Positions 5,827 through 17,393 of a stretch of DNA of 64,000 bases are shown piece after piece. The number at the start of each line of letters is the position of its first letter. Position 1 is the first letter of the stretch. The DNA is from Lacrimispora xylanisolvens (GTDB lineage: Bacteria > Bacillota > Clostridia > Lachnospirales > Lachnospiraceae), in contig NZ_PTJA01000001.1 of NCBI RefSeq assembly GCF_002934545.1, positions 1-64,000 of the forward strand, in the 5' to 3' direction. The notes beneath the pieces were generated by a model. The model was not told the DNA's origin, ran no database searches, and saw nothing but the letters and a program-made list of their open reading frames with translations. Made by a program: the position numbers and the translations under genes.

Positions 5827-5943
5827 ATATTCATCAGATGCTCCTTAACATAGTTTGTAAATATTATTTTATAACATTATCATAATCCGCTTTTTTTTTC
5901 AATAATCTCTTAATACACCGTTTTATTTTCTCATATTTTATGT

Positions 5944-5976
5944 TATAATCCGGTTATGAAACTTCATTTAATAACC
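5944..5976 (+). promoter_or_regulatory. xylA promoter with candidate XylR operator
   Basis: A perfect TATAAT lies at 5944-5949; its -35 is poor. Just downstream GGTTAT (5952-5957) and ATAACC (5971-5976) form an inverted repeat with a 13-base spacer over the expected start point. That position suits a repressor. Confidence 0.55.
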
Positions 5977-5998
5977 AGAAAGAAAGGAGATCAAAGCA

Positions 5999-7321
5999 AT
6001 GAGTCGGTTTTTTAGTCAGATTCCCCAGATTATATACGAAGGCCCGGACAGTAAAAATCCTCTGGCTTTTAAGTATTACAATCCCAAGCATGTCATAATG
6101 GGAAAAACCATGGTTGAACATTTGCCTTTTGCAATGGCATGGTGGCACAACCTTTGTGCAGAAGGTACTGATATGTTTGGCGTCGGAACTGCTGATAAGT
6201 CATTTGGTGCCCCCCGAAATACAATGGCACATGCCAGGGCGAAGGTAGATGCCGGATTTGAATTTATGCAGAAGCTGGGAATCCCTTATTTTTGTTTTCA
6301 TGATGTTGATTTAATCCCTGAAGGAGAAACCATTACTGAAACAAACGCAAGACTTGACGAAATCAGCGATTATATCAAAGAAAAGATGGATGAAACCGGC
6401 ATTAAATGTCTCTGGGGAACTGCGAATATGTTTACCAATCCCCGCTTCATGAATGGTGCCGGCAGTACGAACTCTGCCGATGTTTACTGCTTCGCCGCTG
6501 CTCAGATTAAAAAAGCGCTTGATATCACAGTTAAACTCGGTGGTAAAGGTTATGTTTTCTGGGGCGGGCGTGAAGGTTACGAAACTCTGTTGAATACGGA
6601 CGTCTTATTTGAACAGGAGAATATTGCCAGCCTGATGAAAATGGCAGTAGAATATGGCCGCAGCATTGGTTTTAAGGGAGACTTTTTGATTGAACCAAAA
6701 CCAAAGGAGCCAATGAAGCACCAGTATGATTTTGACGCAGCAACAGCAATTGGTTTTCTCCGTCAATACGGTCTGGACAAGGATTTCAAAATGAATATTG
6801 AAGCAAATCATGCGACGTTAGCCGGACATACCTTCCAGCATGAATTGCGGATCAGCGCTATTAACGGCATGCTTGGTAGTATTGATGCAAATCAGGGAGA
6901 TATCCTTCTTGGCTGGGATACAGATGAATTCCCATTCAATGTATACGATACGACCCTTTGCATGTATGAAGTCCTGAAAGCCGGCGGAATAAAAGGCGGC
7001 TTTAACTTTGATTCCAAGACACGCCGTCCAAGCAATACAAAGGAAGATATGTTCTATAGTTATATCCTGGGGATGGACGCCTTTGCCCTTGGCTTAATCA
7101 AAGCGGCAGCTTTGATTGAAGACGGCCGTCTGGATGCCTTTGTGAAAGAACGATATGAAAGCTTTGAAAGCCCCATCGGCAAAAAAATCCGGGAAAACAC
7201 CGCAACTTTAGCTGAACTCGCCCTTCATGCAGAACAGCTGGGAAATCCGCCAAGTCCAAGCAGCGGGAAACAGGAATATCTGGAATGTATTTTGAATCAG
7301 ATTTTATTTTCACAAAACTAA
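5999..7321 (+). CDS. xylA: Xylose isomerase
   Basis: 440 residues, the usual length for class II xylose isomerases. It converts D-xylose to D-xylulose in the cytosol. Seen are FCFHDVD with the active-site histidine at 101, the WGGREGYE motif, the metal-binding IEPKPKEP and the later metal ligands in [12 protein letters not shown] and DANQGD. Start ATG follows AAAGGAGAT. It is transcribed away from the ROK repressor and is alone, followed by a structured terminator-like element. Confidence 0.97.
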   Translation: MSRFFSQIPQIIYEGPDSKNPLAFKYYNPKHVIMGKTMVEHLPFAMAWWHNLCAEGTDMFGVGTADKSFGAPRNTMAHARAKVDAGFEFMQKLGIPYFCFHDVDLIPEGETITETNARLDEISDYIKEKMDETGIKCLWGTANMFTNPRFMNGAGSTNSADVYCFAAAQIKKALDITVKLGGKGYVFWGGREGYETLLNTDVLFEQENIASLMKMAVEYGRSIGFKGDFLIEPKPKEPMKHQYDFDAATAIGFLRQYGLDKDFKMNIEANHATLAGHTFQHELRISAINGMLGSIDANQGDILLGWDTDEFPFNVYDTTLCMYEVLKAGGIKGGFNFDSKTRRPSNTKEDMFYSYILGMDAFALGLIKAAALIEDGRLDAFVKERYESFESPIGKKIRENTATLAELALHAEQLGNPPSPSSGKQEYLECILNQILFSQN

Positions 7322-7338
7322 AGATATATAATAAATGA

Positions 7339-7434
7339 GAGTGCCGTATAATGAAAACTTATAACAAGGTGTGGTAACCGGCCGTGTGGTCAGGACCAAT
7401 ATCTTGTATAAAATTCATTTTGCGGCATTCTTTT
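7339..7434 (+). other. Elaborate hairpin after xylA (terminator or structured RNA)
   Basis: GAGTGCCG (7339-7346) pairs with CGGCATTC (7423-7430), then ATGAA with TTCAT, then ACAAG with CTTGT plus flanking TATA, then an apical GGCC/GGTC arm. TTTTC follows. The stacked stems and roughly 95-base size are more than a plain terminator needs. I do not recognise an RNA family. Confidence 0.5.
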
Positions 7435-8048
7435 CATTAATCTTTCAATCAGGCCTCATCTAAAACTCTGTCTCATATCTGATGTTTATCCTTTATAAAC
7501 AATGCTCCCTGTACCATTCACATTTTTGATAATTAAATTTTATAGGAAGAATTAAAAAAACAAGCATATTACGGTAAAGAATATGTAATACTTGTTTTTA
7601 AAGGAAATGCACTCCATATAAAAACATTTGAGTGCACAGAAATTATTTACCGTAATCTTCCAATTAATATTTCATTTAATAGGAAGAAATAGAGTCAGGA
7701 TTATGTATATTCACACGGGAGCATTTGTTAGATTTGATAGCATCACATTAACATGATAATAAGGTGATTGGTTTTTTTACTATCATATATGCTGTATTTA
7801 TATATTCATTCGTTACTTATGACGGTGAAATGAAAAAAACAAAAAAAATACATGGCATTTTACACAAAATATTAGAAATAAATTGTATATATAGCCTTTA
7901 AAAATACATCGATTCTATGAAACTTTACATTTTGTTTACATCTAAAGTTAAATAATTAATAAAAAATTCAGATTTAGACATGCTAAAATTGTTCCAAATG
8001 TTCAAACAATTGTGCGCATTAATAAGATGTTATGAATTAGACGAAAAG
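7435..8048. other. AT-rich gene-free stretch with an inverted repeat
   Basis: No gene is visible. An inverted repeat ATTACGGTAAA (7568-7578) with TTTACCGTAAT (7646-7656) encloses a second one, TGCACTC (7608-7614) with GAGTGCA (7630-7636). This nested palindrome may be a small non-autonomous repeat remnant. The rest is AT-rich. No atpI gene is present here. Confidence 0.5.
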
Positions 8049-8077
8049 TTGACAATTTTTGCAGATGAAAGTATGAT
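8049..8077 (+). promoter_or_regulatory. ATP synthase operon promoter
   Basis: TTGACA at 8049-8054, exactly 17 bases, TATGAT at 8072-8077: a near-consensus housekeeping promoter about 80 bases before atpB. Confidence 0.75.
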
Positions 8078-8163
8078 ACACGGTATACCTGAGCGATATT
8101 GTATATTTATATGTACAATTCGTACGATTTTGTTTATCGGGAAGCTTTAATCTAAGAAAGGAA

Positions 8164-8859
8164 GTGAGCATTACGGAGGAGCTTGCAGAGAAGTTATTAG
8201 AGGAACTGAACTGCGAAACGATCTTTACCATTCCGATATTTGGCGGCATTCCAATCGCTGAATCCGTAGTGGTGACATGGATAATCATGTTGGCATTAAC
8301 TGTTATTTCCATCATTGCAGTGAGAAATTTACAGATTGAAAATCCCGGAAAGAAGCAGCAGGTGCTTGAGATGATCATCGGCGGACTTTATAATTTTTTT
8401 GAAGATCTGATCGGTGAGGAAGGGAAACGCTATATCCCTTATCTGATTTCTGTGGCAATTTATGTCGGTGCAGCGAACTTAATCGGTCTCATTGGTTTTA
8501 AGCCGCCCACCAAGGATTTAAATGCCACCGCAGCGCTTGCTATTGTTAGCATTCTGCTGATTGAGTATGCAGGCTTACACAGAAAAGGTCTTAAAGGCTT
8601 TTTAAAAGGCTTTGCAGAGCCGGTCGCAATTATCGCGCCGATCAATATCCTGGAATTGTTTATTAAACCATTGTCATTATGTATGCGATTGTTTGGTAAT
8701 GTTTTAGGAGCATTCGTAGTTATGGAGTTAATTAAGCTTGTTGCAGCGCCGATTATACCAATTCCGTTTTCTATGTATTTCGATATATTTGATGGATTGA
8801 TACAGGCGTATGTATTTGTTTTTCTGACTGCTCTTTTTATCAGAGAGTCAATGGAGTAA
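8164..8859 (+). CDS. atpB: F1Fo ATP synthase subunit a
   Basis: About 231 residues, with five to six membrane helices. The conserved arginine lies in LSLCMRLFGNVLGAFV and the C-terminal helix carries GLIQAYVFVFLTALFI. It forms the ion half-channels against the c ring. First gene of the operon. The annotated GTG lies inside the AAGGAAGTG ribosome site, with no spacing, so the true start may be the ATT at 8170 or another non-standard codon; no ATG is available before the first helix. Confidence 0.93.
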   Translation: MSITEELAEKLLEELNCETIFTIPIFGGIPIAESVVVTWIIMLALTVISIIAVRNLQIENPGKKQQVLEMIIGGLYNFFEDLIGEEGKRYIPYLISVAIYVGAANLIGLIGFKPPTKDLNATAALAIVSILLIEYAGLHRKGLKGFLKGFAEPVAIIAPINILELFIKPLSLCMRLFGNVLGAFVVMELIKLVAAPIIPIPFSMYFDIFDGLIQAYVFVFLTALFIRESME

Positions 8860-8889
8860 AACTACTTTAAATCAAAAGGAGAGATTATT

Positions 8890-9108
8890 ATGTTTACAGC
8901 TATTGGAGCAGGACTCGCAGTATTAACAGGTGTAGGTGCAGGTGTAGGTATTGGTTTAGCAACGGCTAAATCCGTAGATGCTATTGCCAGACAGCCAGAA
9001 GCAGAAGGCAAGATCAGCAAGGCTCTTTTATTAGGTTGTGCTCTTGCAGAGGCAACAGCCATCTATGGTTTCGTTATCGCTCTTCTTATTATCTTATTCC
9101 TTAAATGA
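8890..9108 (+). CDS. atpE: F1Fo ATP synthase subunit c
   Basis: 72 residues, a helical hairpin with the RQP loop (34-36) and ion-binding glutamate E54 in LAEATAIYGF. The Na+-binding residues known from Ilyobacter (glutamine in helix 1, serine after the glutamate) are I21 and A55 here, so proton coupling is the better guess, although T56 and Y59 are kept. Strong AAAAGGAG site. Lies between subunits a and b. Confidence 0.95.
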   Translation: MFTAIGAGLAVLTGVGAGVGIGLATAKSVDAIARQPEAEGKISKALLLGCALAEATAIYGFVIALLIILFLK

Positions 9109-9159
9109 TGCCTCTAATCAGAGGTACGGAAAATTTGAAAAGAAAGGCAGGCGATAAAG

Positions 9160-9660
9160 ATGCTTAGACTGGATATAAACCTTGTGTTTAATATGTTGAA
9201 TCTTATTGTCCTATATCTCTTGCTTAGACATTTCCTTATTCAACCGGTTATGAATGTCATGAATAAGCGGAAGGAAATGATTGAGAACAGCATTTCAAAT
9301 GCCAGGAAATCTGAAGGGCAGGCAGCTCAGATTAAAAAGCAGTATGAAGAAAAAATAGCTGCGTCTGAAGAAGAAGGATCAAAGATTATAGAGGAAGCAA
9401 AAAAACGGGCCAAGGTTCAGTATGACCGTATTTTAAAAAATGCAGAAGAGGACGCTGGCAGAGTGGTTGGTGACGCATATAAAAAAGCGGAGGCAGATCA
9501 GAGAAAGGCTATGGAAGAAGCTAAGGCGCAGATTGCCGGTTTAGTAATTGCGGCAGCAGCAAAGGTAGTTAATCAGGAAGTGAGCACGATGACAAACAAA
9601 GCGCTTTATGATTCATTTATAGCAGAAGCAGGTGATTCACATGATGCAGGCAGCAATTAA
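9160..9660 (+). CDS. atpF: F1Fo ATP synthase subunit b
   Basis: 166 residues: one N-terminal membrane helix (LVFNMLNLIVLYLLLRHFLI) and a long charged coiled coil, the peripheral stalk. Good AAAGGCAGG site. The end overlaps the start of atpH by 20 bases, coupling translation. Confidence 0.95.
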   Translation: MLRLDINLVFNMLNLIVLYLLLRHFLIQPVMNVMNKRKEMIENSISNARKSEGQAAQIKKQYEEKIAASEEEGSKIIEEAKKRAKVQYDRILKNAEEDAGRVVGDAYKKAEADQRKAMEEAKAQIAGLVIAAAAKVVNQEVSTMTNKALYDSFIAEAGDSHDAGSN

Positions 9661-10144
9661 TTACGGAAAGGTGCTTTTTGAACTGTCCATTCCCAAATCC
9701 GTCATAGAAGAAGCAGCTCTGACATTTAAAACAGTGCCGGAGCTCAAGCGTGCTCTCAGCAGCCCGATTGTAGCAAAAAGCAGCAAGCACCGGGTGATTG
9801 AACGCATATTCCCTGAAGAAATTAAGAATTTTTTAAAGGTATTAGTAGATCGGCGGGATATGAATATTGTTGAGGATGCGTTTGAGGCATGGCGTTCTTA
9901 CACGGTGGAAAAGGAAGGCGCTTTAGAAGCTTTTTTATACTACGTTACTGAACCGGAGGAAGAACAGCTTCAGGAAATAAAAGCGATGCTTGGCAGAAAG
10001 TACGGAAAAAAGGATATTAGACTCCGCTTAATCAAAGACCCCGGTTTAATCGGTGGCTTCATCCTCCGTGTGGGAGATGTGGAGACTGACTGGAGTTTAA
10101 AGGGACGTCTGAGACAATTAGAACAAAATATAATGCGGAGGTGA
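9641..10144 (+). CDS. atpH: F1Fo ATP synthase subunit delta
   Basis: 167 residues from the ATG at 9641, which follows AGGTGATTCAC; an in-frame GTG nine bases upstream lies within that site. It links the stalk to the top of F1 (OSCP). The conserved C-terminal segment [14 protein letters not shown] is present. It overlaps atpF by 20 bases and atpA follows within a few bases. Confidence 0.93.
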   Translation: MMQAAINYGKVLFELSIPKSVIEEAALTFKTVPELKRALSSPIVAKSSKHRVIERIFPEEIKNFLKVLVDRRDMNIVEDAFEAWRSYTVEKEGALEAFLYYVTEPEEEQLQEIKAMLGRKYGKKDIRLRLIKDPGLIGGFILRVGDVETDWSLKGRLRQLEQNIMRR

Positions 10145-10149
10145 AAAAC

Positions 10150-11658
10150 GTGGCTTCCATCAATTCAGATGAAATTATTTCTATATTGAGAAGTGAAATT
10201 AAGGATTATGACGCTCATGCCAGAGACCAGGAAGTGGGAACTGTCTTAAGCGTAGGAGACGGCATTGCAACGGTATACGGAATTGATCATGCAATGTACG
10301 GTGAAATTGTTATATTTGATAACGGTGTCAAGGGAATGGTTCAGGATATCAGAAGAGAAGATATCGGCTGCATTCTCTTTGGTTCAGACCGCGATATAAA
10401 GGAAGGCTGCAAGGTCACAAGGACAAAAAGACGTGCCGGAATTCCGGTTGGCGATCAGTTTGTGGGCAGAGTCGTAAATGCACTGGGAGCACCGATTGAT
10501 GGAAAGGGAGAGATTCCTTCTGATGATTTCCGTCCAATTGAAAATGAGGCACCTGGTATCATCGACAGAAAGAGCGTATCCGTTCCCATGGAAACCGGAA
10601 TTCTTGCCATTGACTCCATGTTCCCAATCGGACGCGGACAGAGAGAGTTAATCATCGGTGACCGTCAGACAGGTAAGACTTCAATTGCAGTAGACGCTAT
10701 CTTAAACCAGAAAGGCAAAGATGTAATCTGTGTTTACGTGGCAGTTGGTCAGAAAGCATCCACAGTTGCCAAGCTTGTAAATACCCTGACTCATTATGGC
10801 GCCATGGATTACACCATAGTAGTGTCTTCCACTGCAAGTGAGCCAGCTCCCCTGCAGTATATTGCACCTTACTCAGGAACAGCACTTGCTGAGCATTTCA
10901 TGTATAAAGGCAAAGATGTACTGATTGTATATGATGATCTTTCCAAGCATGCGGTTGCATACCGTGCATTATCTCTGCTTCTTGAGCGTTCTCCAGGACG
11001 TGAAGCGTACCCAGGTGATGTTTTCTATCTTCATTCCAGGCTGTTGGAGCGTTCCAGCCGCTTAAAGGAAGAACTGGGAGGCGGATCCATTACAGCTCTT
11101 CCCATTATTGAGACACAGGCTGGAGACGTATCTGCCTATATCCCGACAAATGTTATTTCTATTACAGATGGACAGATCTTTTTAGAGAGTGACCTCTTTT
11201 TCTCCGGTATGAGACCTGCAGTTAACGTTGGTCTTTCTGTATCCCGTGTAGGTGGTGCAGCTCAGACAAAGGCCATGAAAAAAGCAGCAGGAAGCATTCG
11301 TATCGATCTGGCACAGTGCCGTGAGATGGAGGTATTTACCCAGTTTAGTTCCGATCTTGATGCGGCTACCAAGGAACAGATTCAGTTCGGAAGAGGTTTA
11401 ACGGAGCTGTTAAAGCAGCCATTATGCCACCCATTAAGTCTTCATGAGCAGGTAATCAGTCTGTTAACAGCCAATAACCGCCTTTTACTCGATGTGGAAG
11501 TTCCCAAGATGAAAGAATTCCAGAGAAACTTACTTGAATTCTTTGAAAGTGTTCATCCGGAGATCGTCAAAGAGATTGAGGAAACCAAGGCATTGTCTGA
11601 TGATCTGAAACAGAAGATTCTTGACGGGGTTGCAGAATTTAAACAGAAACGGGTGTAA
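10150..11658 (+). CDS. atpA: F1Fo ATP synthase subunit alpha
   Basis: 502 residues from the GTG at 10150, which is eight bases after GGAGG; a GTG at 10141 overlaps that site. It carries the P-loop GDRQTGKT and the signature [14 protein letters not shown]. Non-catalytic nucleotide-binding subunit of the F1 hexamer. Full family length. Confidence 0.96.
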   Translation: MASINSDEIISILRSEIKDYDAHARDQEVGTVLSVGDGIATVYGIDHAMYGEIVIFDNGVKGMVQDIRREDIGCILFGSDRDIKEGCKVTRTKRRAGIPVGDQFVGRVVNALGAPIDGKGEIPSDDFRPIENEAPGIIDRKSVSVPMETGILAIDSMFPIGRGQRELIIGDRQTGKTSIAVDAILNQKGKDVICVYVAVGQKASTVAKLVNTLTHYGAMDYTIVVSSTASEPAPLQYIAPYSGTALAEHFMYKGKDVLIVYDDLSKHAVAYRALSLLLERSPGREAYPGDVFYLHSRLLERSSRLKEELGGGSITALPIIETQAGDVSAYIPTNVISITDGQIFLESDLFFSGMRPAVNVGLSVSRVGGAAQTKAMKKAAGSIRIDLAQCREMEVFTQFSSDLDAATKEQIQFGRGLTELLKQPLCHPLSLHEQVISLLTANNRLLLDVEVPKMKEFQRNLLEFFESVHPEIVKEIEETKALSDDLKQKILDGVAEFKQKRV

Positions 11659-11661
11659 GAT

Positions 11662-12558
11662 ATGGCAAATGCGAGAGAAATACAAAGCAGGATGAACAGT
11701 ATCAAGAGTACCATGAAAATAACCAATGCGATGTATACCATTTCCTCGTCAAAGTTAAAAAGGGCCAGAAAAGCCCTGACTGATACGGAGCCTTATTTTT
11801 ACGGGCTGCAAAGAACCATTGACCGAATCATAAGGCATACGCCCGACATTGATGACCAGTATTTAGATACCCGGCCAGAGATCAAAAAAGAGGATCGTAA
11901 AATCGGATATATCGTAGTAACAGCAGATAAGGGTCTTGCAGGTGCTTATAATCACAACGTTTTTAAACTGGCACAGGAACAGATCGACAAGGGAGGAAAT
12001 CCCACTCTGTTTGTTGTAGGCGATCTGGGACAGCAGTATTTCTCTAAAAAAGGAATACCGGTGGAACAGGATTTCCGCTATACAGTTCAGAAACCCAATA
12101 TGAGCCGTGCAAGAATTATTGAAGAGAAAATCGTTGATTATTTTCTGTCAGGGAAACTTGATGAAGTGTATATGATCTATACCAGAATGGTCAATGCGAT
12201 GAAAATGGAAGCCGAAATACAGCAGCTTCTGCCTATTCCCAAAAATCGTCTGGGACAGAATGTTCCTTTGAATGTTCATTTAGAGGAAATCACCATGAAG
12301 CCATCTCCACAGGCAGTGATCGACTCCATCGTGCCCAACTATATTGCAGGATTTATTTATGGAGGACTGGTGGAATCTTATTCCAGCGAGCAGAATTCCA
12401 GGATGATGGCAATGCAGGCGGCCACAAAGAGTGCCCAGGAAATGCTTGACAGCCTGGCAATCACTTACAACCGGGTGCGGCAGGCCGCAATTACCCAGGA
12501 AATTACCGAGGTAATCAGCGGAGCAAAGGCACAGAAGAAGAAACAAAAAAAGGCTTAG
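11662..12558 (+). CDS. atpG: F1Fo ATP synthase subunit gamma
   Basis: 298 residues, central rotor shaft. The N-terminal helix begins ANAREIQSRMNSIKSTMKIT and the C-terminal helix ends ITQEITEVISGAKA, both typical. It starts three bases after atpA stops and ends in a lysine-rich tail. Somewhat longer than the 285-residue average. Confidence 0.95.
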   Translation: MANAREIQSRMNSIKSTMKITNAMYTISSSKLKRARKALTDTEPYFYGLQRTIDRIIRHTPDIDDQYLDTRPEIKKEDRKIGYIVVTADKGLAGAYNHNVFKLAQEQIDKGGNPTLFVVGDLGQQYFSKKGIPVEQDFRYTVQKPNMSRARIIEEKIVDYFLSGKLDEVYMIYTRMVNAMKMEAEIQQLLPIPKNRLGQNVPLNVHLEEITMKPSPQAVIDSIVPNYIAGFIYGGLVESYSSEQNSRMMAMQAATKSAQEMLDSLAITYNRVRQAAITQEITEVISGAKAQKKKQKKA

Positions 12559-12614
12559 GCTGTATCGTATTTTCCATAAATTGAGAGAGGAGGAGTCCTC
12601 ACGACTGTGAGTAA

Positions 12615-14015
<1,401 letters not shown>

Positions 14016-14031
14016 CTTGGAGGTGCTGCCA

Positions 14032-14451
14032 GTGAGTACAAGTACATTTTTCCTTCAGGTGCTTGCCAGTGACAAGGTTTTTTACAAAGGACCGTGCCAA
14101 AAGTTAATTATTCCTCTTGCAGATGGTGAAAAAGCAATTCTGCCTCATCATGAAGATATGGCAATTGCTGTTGCCATCGGAGAGATGAGACTGATGAACG
14201 AAGACGGAGAATGGATTCATGCCGTGGTAGGAAACGGATTTGTTCAGATTGTTAACAACCGTGTGACTCTTCTGGTGGATACCGCAGAGCTGCCTCAGGA
14301 TATTGACGAACGCCGTGCGGAAGAAGCCAGAGAGAGAGCAGAGGAACAGTTAAGACAGGGCAAGAGCCTTCAGGAGCATTCTCATTTTGAAGCATCCTTA
14401 GCCAGATCTCTGGCAAGACTGCGTACCAAGCATAAATATGAGATCCGATAG
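14032..14451 (+). CDS. atpC: F1Fo ATP synthase subunit epsilon
   Basis: 139 residues from the GTG at 14032, six bases after GGAGGTG; a TTG at 14017 precedes that site and is unlikely. N-terminal beta sandwich (LQVLASDKVFYKG, HHEDMAIAVAIGEM) and C-terminal helical hairpin with RAEEARERAEEQL. It couples rotor and F1 and inhibits hydrolysis. Last gene of the operon, followed by a strong terminator. Confidence 0.93.
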   Translation: MSTSTFFLQVLASDKVFYKGPCQKLIIPLADGEKAILPHHEDMAIAVAIGEMRLMNEDGEWIHAVVGNGFVQIVNNRVTLLVDTAELPQDIDERRAEEARERAEEQLRQGKSLQEHSHFEASLARSLARLRTKHKYEIR

Positions 14452-14471
14452 GAAATTACAGTCATAAGAAA

Positions 14472-14516
14472 GATACCCGAAAACGGCAGAATCTGCTGGC
14501 AGGGTATCTTTTTTTT
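14472..14516 (+). terminator. ATP synthase operon terminator
   Basis: GATACCC (14472-14478) pairs with GGGTATC (14502-14508), with an inner GCAGA/TCTGC stem, followed by eight T. Confidence 0.85.
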
Positions 14517-14645
14517 GTATGAAAAATTATCCAATAATATGGTTTTTATTGGAAATACTGCGGTTGACGGTGCATTTGATTGGTGCTATAGTAAACATTG
14601 CAAAACCTGGTAACAACAGGGTAAACAGATTATGGAGGAGTTGTA

Positions 14646-16376
14646 GTGTTTAGGAATCTAAAGATAAGAGCGAAGGTTTTTGCTGCTTTTGGTATGATTA
14701 TTGTATTTGGTATACTTGCCTTTTCCGGTCTTCTAATGGGCATGAAAAAGATTGCAGGCAATGCTCAGGATCTATATGACAAGCCATATTCGGCAGCTCA
14801 GAACACATGGGAGATCCGTCGGGGACTGTTAGACAGCCAGATGGCTCTTTACCGCCTGACCAGCGTAAAAAAGACTGAACTTAATTCAGCAACTGAGGAA
14901 GCCAGGACAGTTATGGATCAGGATAGTAAGGAGATCGAACAAGCGGTAACAGAATTAGGACAGAAGTTAAGAACTCAGGAAGAGAAGGACGTACTGGCAA
15001 AGATACAGGCCGGCATAGCAGAGACATCAGAGATCAGAGAGAGTGTGTTAAGCCTGACTTCGGGCGGAAAGCTTGACGAGGCAAGAAGTCTTGTAAAAAG
15101 TGCTTACGAACCAAAGTTTGAAGAGGTCAGGTCTCAGGCTGTGAATCTGGGTGATCTTGTAGCAAAGGATGCCCAGGGGTTTGTGGGAGCAGCAAACAGG
15201 TCCAGTAACCTGTATCTTATGGCAGGTATCATGGCTATGGTAATGACCATTGTATTATGCGGGGTGACGGGGTACTTTTTCTCAAAATCTATTTTAAAGC
15301 CATTAAAGGAACTGGATCTGGCGGCAAAGGAGATGGCAAAGGGAGATTTAAAAGCAGTCCGTTATATTACATACCAATCCCGTGATGAGCTGGGGGGGCT
15401 GGCAGATAACCTCCGCCTTACCATGAAGACTCTGGATGCTTATATCTCAGAAATATCATCCATTCTTTTACGGCTGTCCAAGGGAGATTTAACGGTGCCG
15501 CGAGATCAGATTACTGATTTTGTAGGTGATTTTTCAGAAATTAAAAGCTCCTTTGTTACCATATTAAAGAGCTTTAACAGTACATTGGGAGATATTCACG
15601 AAGCCAGTGCCCAGGTTGATGTCAGTTCCGATCAGGTTTCTGATGCGGCTCAGCTGCTGTCTCAGGGATCCACAGAACAGGCAACTGCATTAGAGGATCT
15701 GACAGGGGCGATTTCTCATATTTCAGAGCAGATCCGGGACAATGCAGATCATGCCAAGAAGGCCAATTCTCTTACGGAACAGGCGCAGGCAGAAGTGGAA
15801 GAAAGCAATCATCACATGGTATCCATGAATGATGCCATGAGGGAGATCAGCCAGTCATCCCAGGAGATTGGAAAGATTATGAAAGCAATTGAGGATATTG
15901 CATTTCAGACCAATATTCTTGCTTTAAATGCAGCTGTAGAAGCAGCAAGAGCAGGTGAAGCAGGAAAAGGATTTGCAGTGGTAGCGGATGAAGTAAGAAA
16001 CTTAGCCAGCAAGAGTGCGGAAGCCAGCAAGAATACGGCTGTTTTAATAGAAAACTCTGTCAGCACAGTGGAAAAGGGAATGGGTATTGCAGAGCAGACT
16101 TCCCGCTCCCTGAATGTGGTGAGAGAAACCATGGATCAGGTAGTGGATACGGTCAACCGCATCACCCTGGCATCGGAAAAACAGGCAGAGTCAGTAGAGA
16201 ATGTATCTGGCAGGGTTAATCAGATTGCCGCAGTGGTACAGACCAATTCTGCTACCGCAGAGGAGAGTGCAGCTGCCAGCGAGGAGATGTCCAGTCAGGC
16301 GGCATATTTGGAGCAGCTTGTGGAGCGGTTCCACCTGTACTGCGACAGAAAAGAAACGGAAAACGAATCCTGTTAA
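14646..16376 (+). CDS. Methyl-accepting chemotaxis protein
   Basis: 576 residues. Membrane helix at about 10-32, an extracellular four-helix-bundle sensor to about 188, second helix at about 190-213, HAMP ([17 protein letters not shown]), then a signalling coiled coil. The hairpin tip carries [23 protein letters not shown] start seven bases after GGAGG. Transducer that controls CheA and the flagellar motor; ligand unknown. The N-terminal bundle resembles the MCP_4HB class. It stands alone, and flagellin lies 30 kb away. No C-terminal CheR-docking pentapeptide is visible. Confidence 0.93.
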   Translation: MFRNLKIRAKVFAAFGMIIVFGILAFSGLLMGMKKIAGNAQDLYDKPYSAAQNTWEIRRGLLDSQMALYRLTSVKKTELNSATEEARTVMDQDSKEIEQAVTELGQKLRTQEEKDVLAKIQAGIAETSEIRESVLSLTSGGKLDEARSLVKSAYEPKFEEVRSQAVNLGDLVAKDAQGFVGAANRSSNLYLMAGIMAMVMTIVLCGVTGYFFSKSILKPLKELDLAAKEMAKGDLKAVRYITYQSRDELGGLADNLRLTMKTLDAYISEISSILLRLSKGDLTVPRDQITDFVGDFSEIKSSFVTILKSFNSTLGDIHEASAQVDVSSDQVSDAAQLLSQGSTEQATALEDLTGAISHISEQIRDNADHAKKANSLTEQAQAEVEESNHHMVSMNDAMREISQSSQEIGKIMKAIEDIAFQTNILALNAAVEAARAGEAGKGFAVVADEVRNLASKSAEASKNTAVLIENSVSTVEKGMGIAEQTSRSLNVVRETMDQVVDTVNRITLASEKQAESVENVSGRVNQIAAVVQTNSATAEESAAASEEMSSQAAYLEQLVERFHLYCDRKETENESC

Positions 16377-16382
16377 TAAAAT

Positions 16383-16415
16383 GGACCCTGGATGGTGAAA
16401 TACCTTCCAGGGTCC
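16383..16415. terminator. Bidirectional terminator between chemoreceptor and ZIP gene
   Basis: GGACCCTGGA (16383-16392) pairs with TCCAGGGTCC (16406-16415), serving two convergent genes. Confidence 0.75.
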
Positions 16416-16420
16416 GTTTG

Positions 16421-17227
16421 TTAGCCTAAAGAAACGTCCAGTATCATCATAACAAGAAATCCTGCCATAACCCCCAGCGTTCCCACATTAGAATGCTCGC
16501 CTAAGTGAGCCTCCGGGATCAGCTCTTCAACTACAACATACATCATGGCACCTGCAGCAAAAGACAAAAGCCATGGCATTAGTGGTGCAATGCTTCCAGC
16601 AACAATAACGGTAAGAATACCAAAAACAGGTTCCACAATTCCAGATAAACTTCCCTTTATAAATGCTTTTTTTGCAGAGAGCCCTTCCTGTCTCAGGGGA
16701 AGGGAAATAGCAGCACCTTCCGGAAAGTTCTGAATACCAATTCCTATGGCGAGAGCCATGGCTGAGGTATAAAGCGCAGGATCCCCTCCGTGCTGCGCTG
16801 CAAGAGCAAAGGCCAGACCGACTGCCATACCTTCCGGTATGTTATGAAGGGTAACAGCCATGACCAACAGTGTGGTTCGTTTCCAGGAAGATGAAACGCC
16901 TTCCGCTTTATTCACTCCAGGACTGCTCACATCTGGATGAAGATGAGGCAGATAGGAATCCAGTACAATTAAAAACAGTACGCCCAGTAAAAATCCACCG
17001 GCGGCTGGAATCCAGCCGATGCCGCCCTTTGCTTCCGCCTCTTCTATGGCAGGTATGAGCAGAGACCAGACAGATGCTGCAATCATAACGCCTGCCGCAA
17101 ATCCAAGAAAGACTCTCTGGACTGATTGGTTTACTTCCTTCCGGAAGAAAAATACAACCGAAGCTCCCAGTGTTGTCATCAGAAATGTAAAGCCGGTTCC
17201 TCCGGCAGCCCATAATATTGGTGTCAT
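16421..17227 (-). CDS. ZIP-family metal transporter
   Basis: 268 residues with about eight membrane helices. The metal path is shown by HNIPEG in helix IV and QNFPEG in helix V, with a histidine-containing loop (LPHLHPD) between helices III and IV and a conserved glutamate pair VVVEELIPE late in the chain. It imports zinc, iron or manganese (ZupT/GufA-like). A GTTAGCA-AA-TGCTAAC palindrome, a DtxR-family-type operator, lies 27 bases upstream of the start, so iron or manganese regulation is likely. Confidence 0.88.
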   Translation of the reverse strand: MTPILWAAGGTGFTFLMTTLGASVVFFFRKEVNQSVQRVFLGFAAGVMIAASVWSLLIPAIEEAEAKGGIGWIPAAGGFLLGVLFLIVLDSYLPHLHPDVSSPGVNKAEGVSSSWKRTTLLVMAVTLHNIPEGMAVGLAFALAAQHGGDPALYTSAMALAIGIGIQNFPEGAAISLPLRQEGLSAKKAFIKGSLSGIVEPVFGILTVIVAGSIAPLMPWLLSFAAGAMMYVVVEELIPEAHLGEHSNVGTLGVMAGFLVMMILDVSLG

Positions 17228-17253
17228 AAAATTCCTCCTTTCTATCAGAAAAA

Positions 17254-17269
17254 GTTAGCAAATGCTAAC
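17254..17269. promoter_or_regulatory. DtxR-type operator upstream of ZIP gene
   Basis: Perfect palindrome GTTAGCAAATGCTAAC. A related one, AGTTAGCTAAAACTAACT, lies at 25648-25665 before the metal-chelate cluster. Both fit the TTAG...CTAA style of DtxR/MntR/IdeR-family operators. Confidence 0.65.
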
Positions 17270-17393
17270 CTGCATTTCTTACATTTACTATACCATAACC
17301 CATTAAATGTGGCAATGAAATAAATTCCCTTTCCATTTACGACAAAATTGTGTTAAAATAGACCTGATTTTACATAGGAAAGGAAATTGATTG

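Noticed and set aside
7339-7434. Known riboswitch or self-cleaving ribozyme after xylA
   Set aside because: I compared it by eye with c-di-GMP, twister, hammerhead and pistol patterns and the conserved bases are missing.
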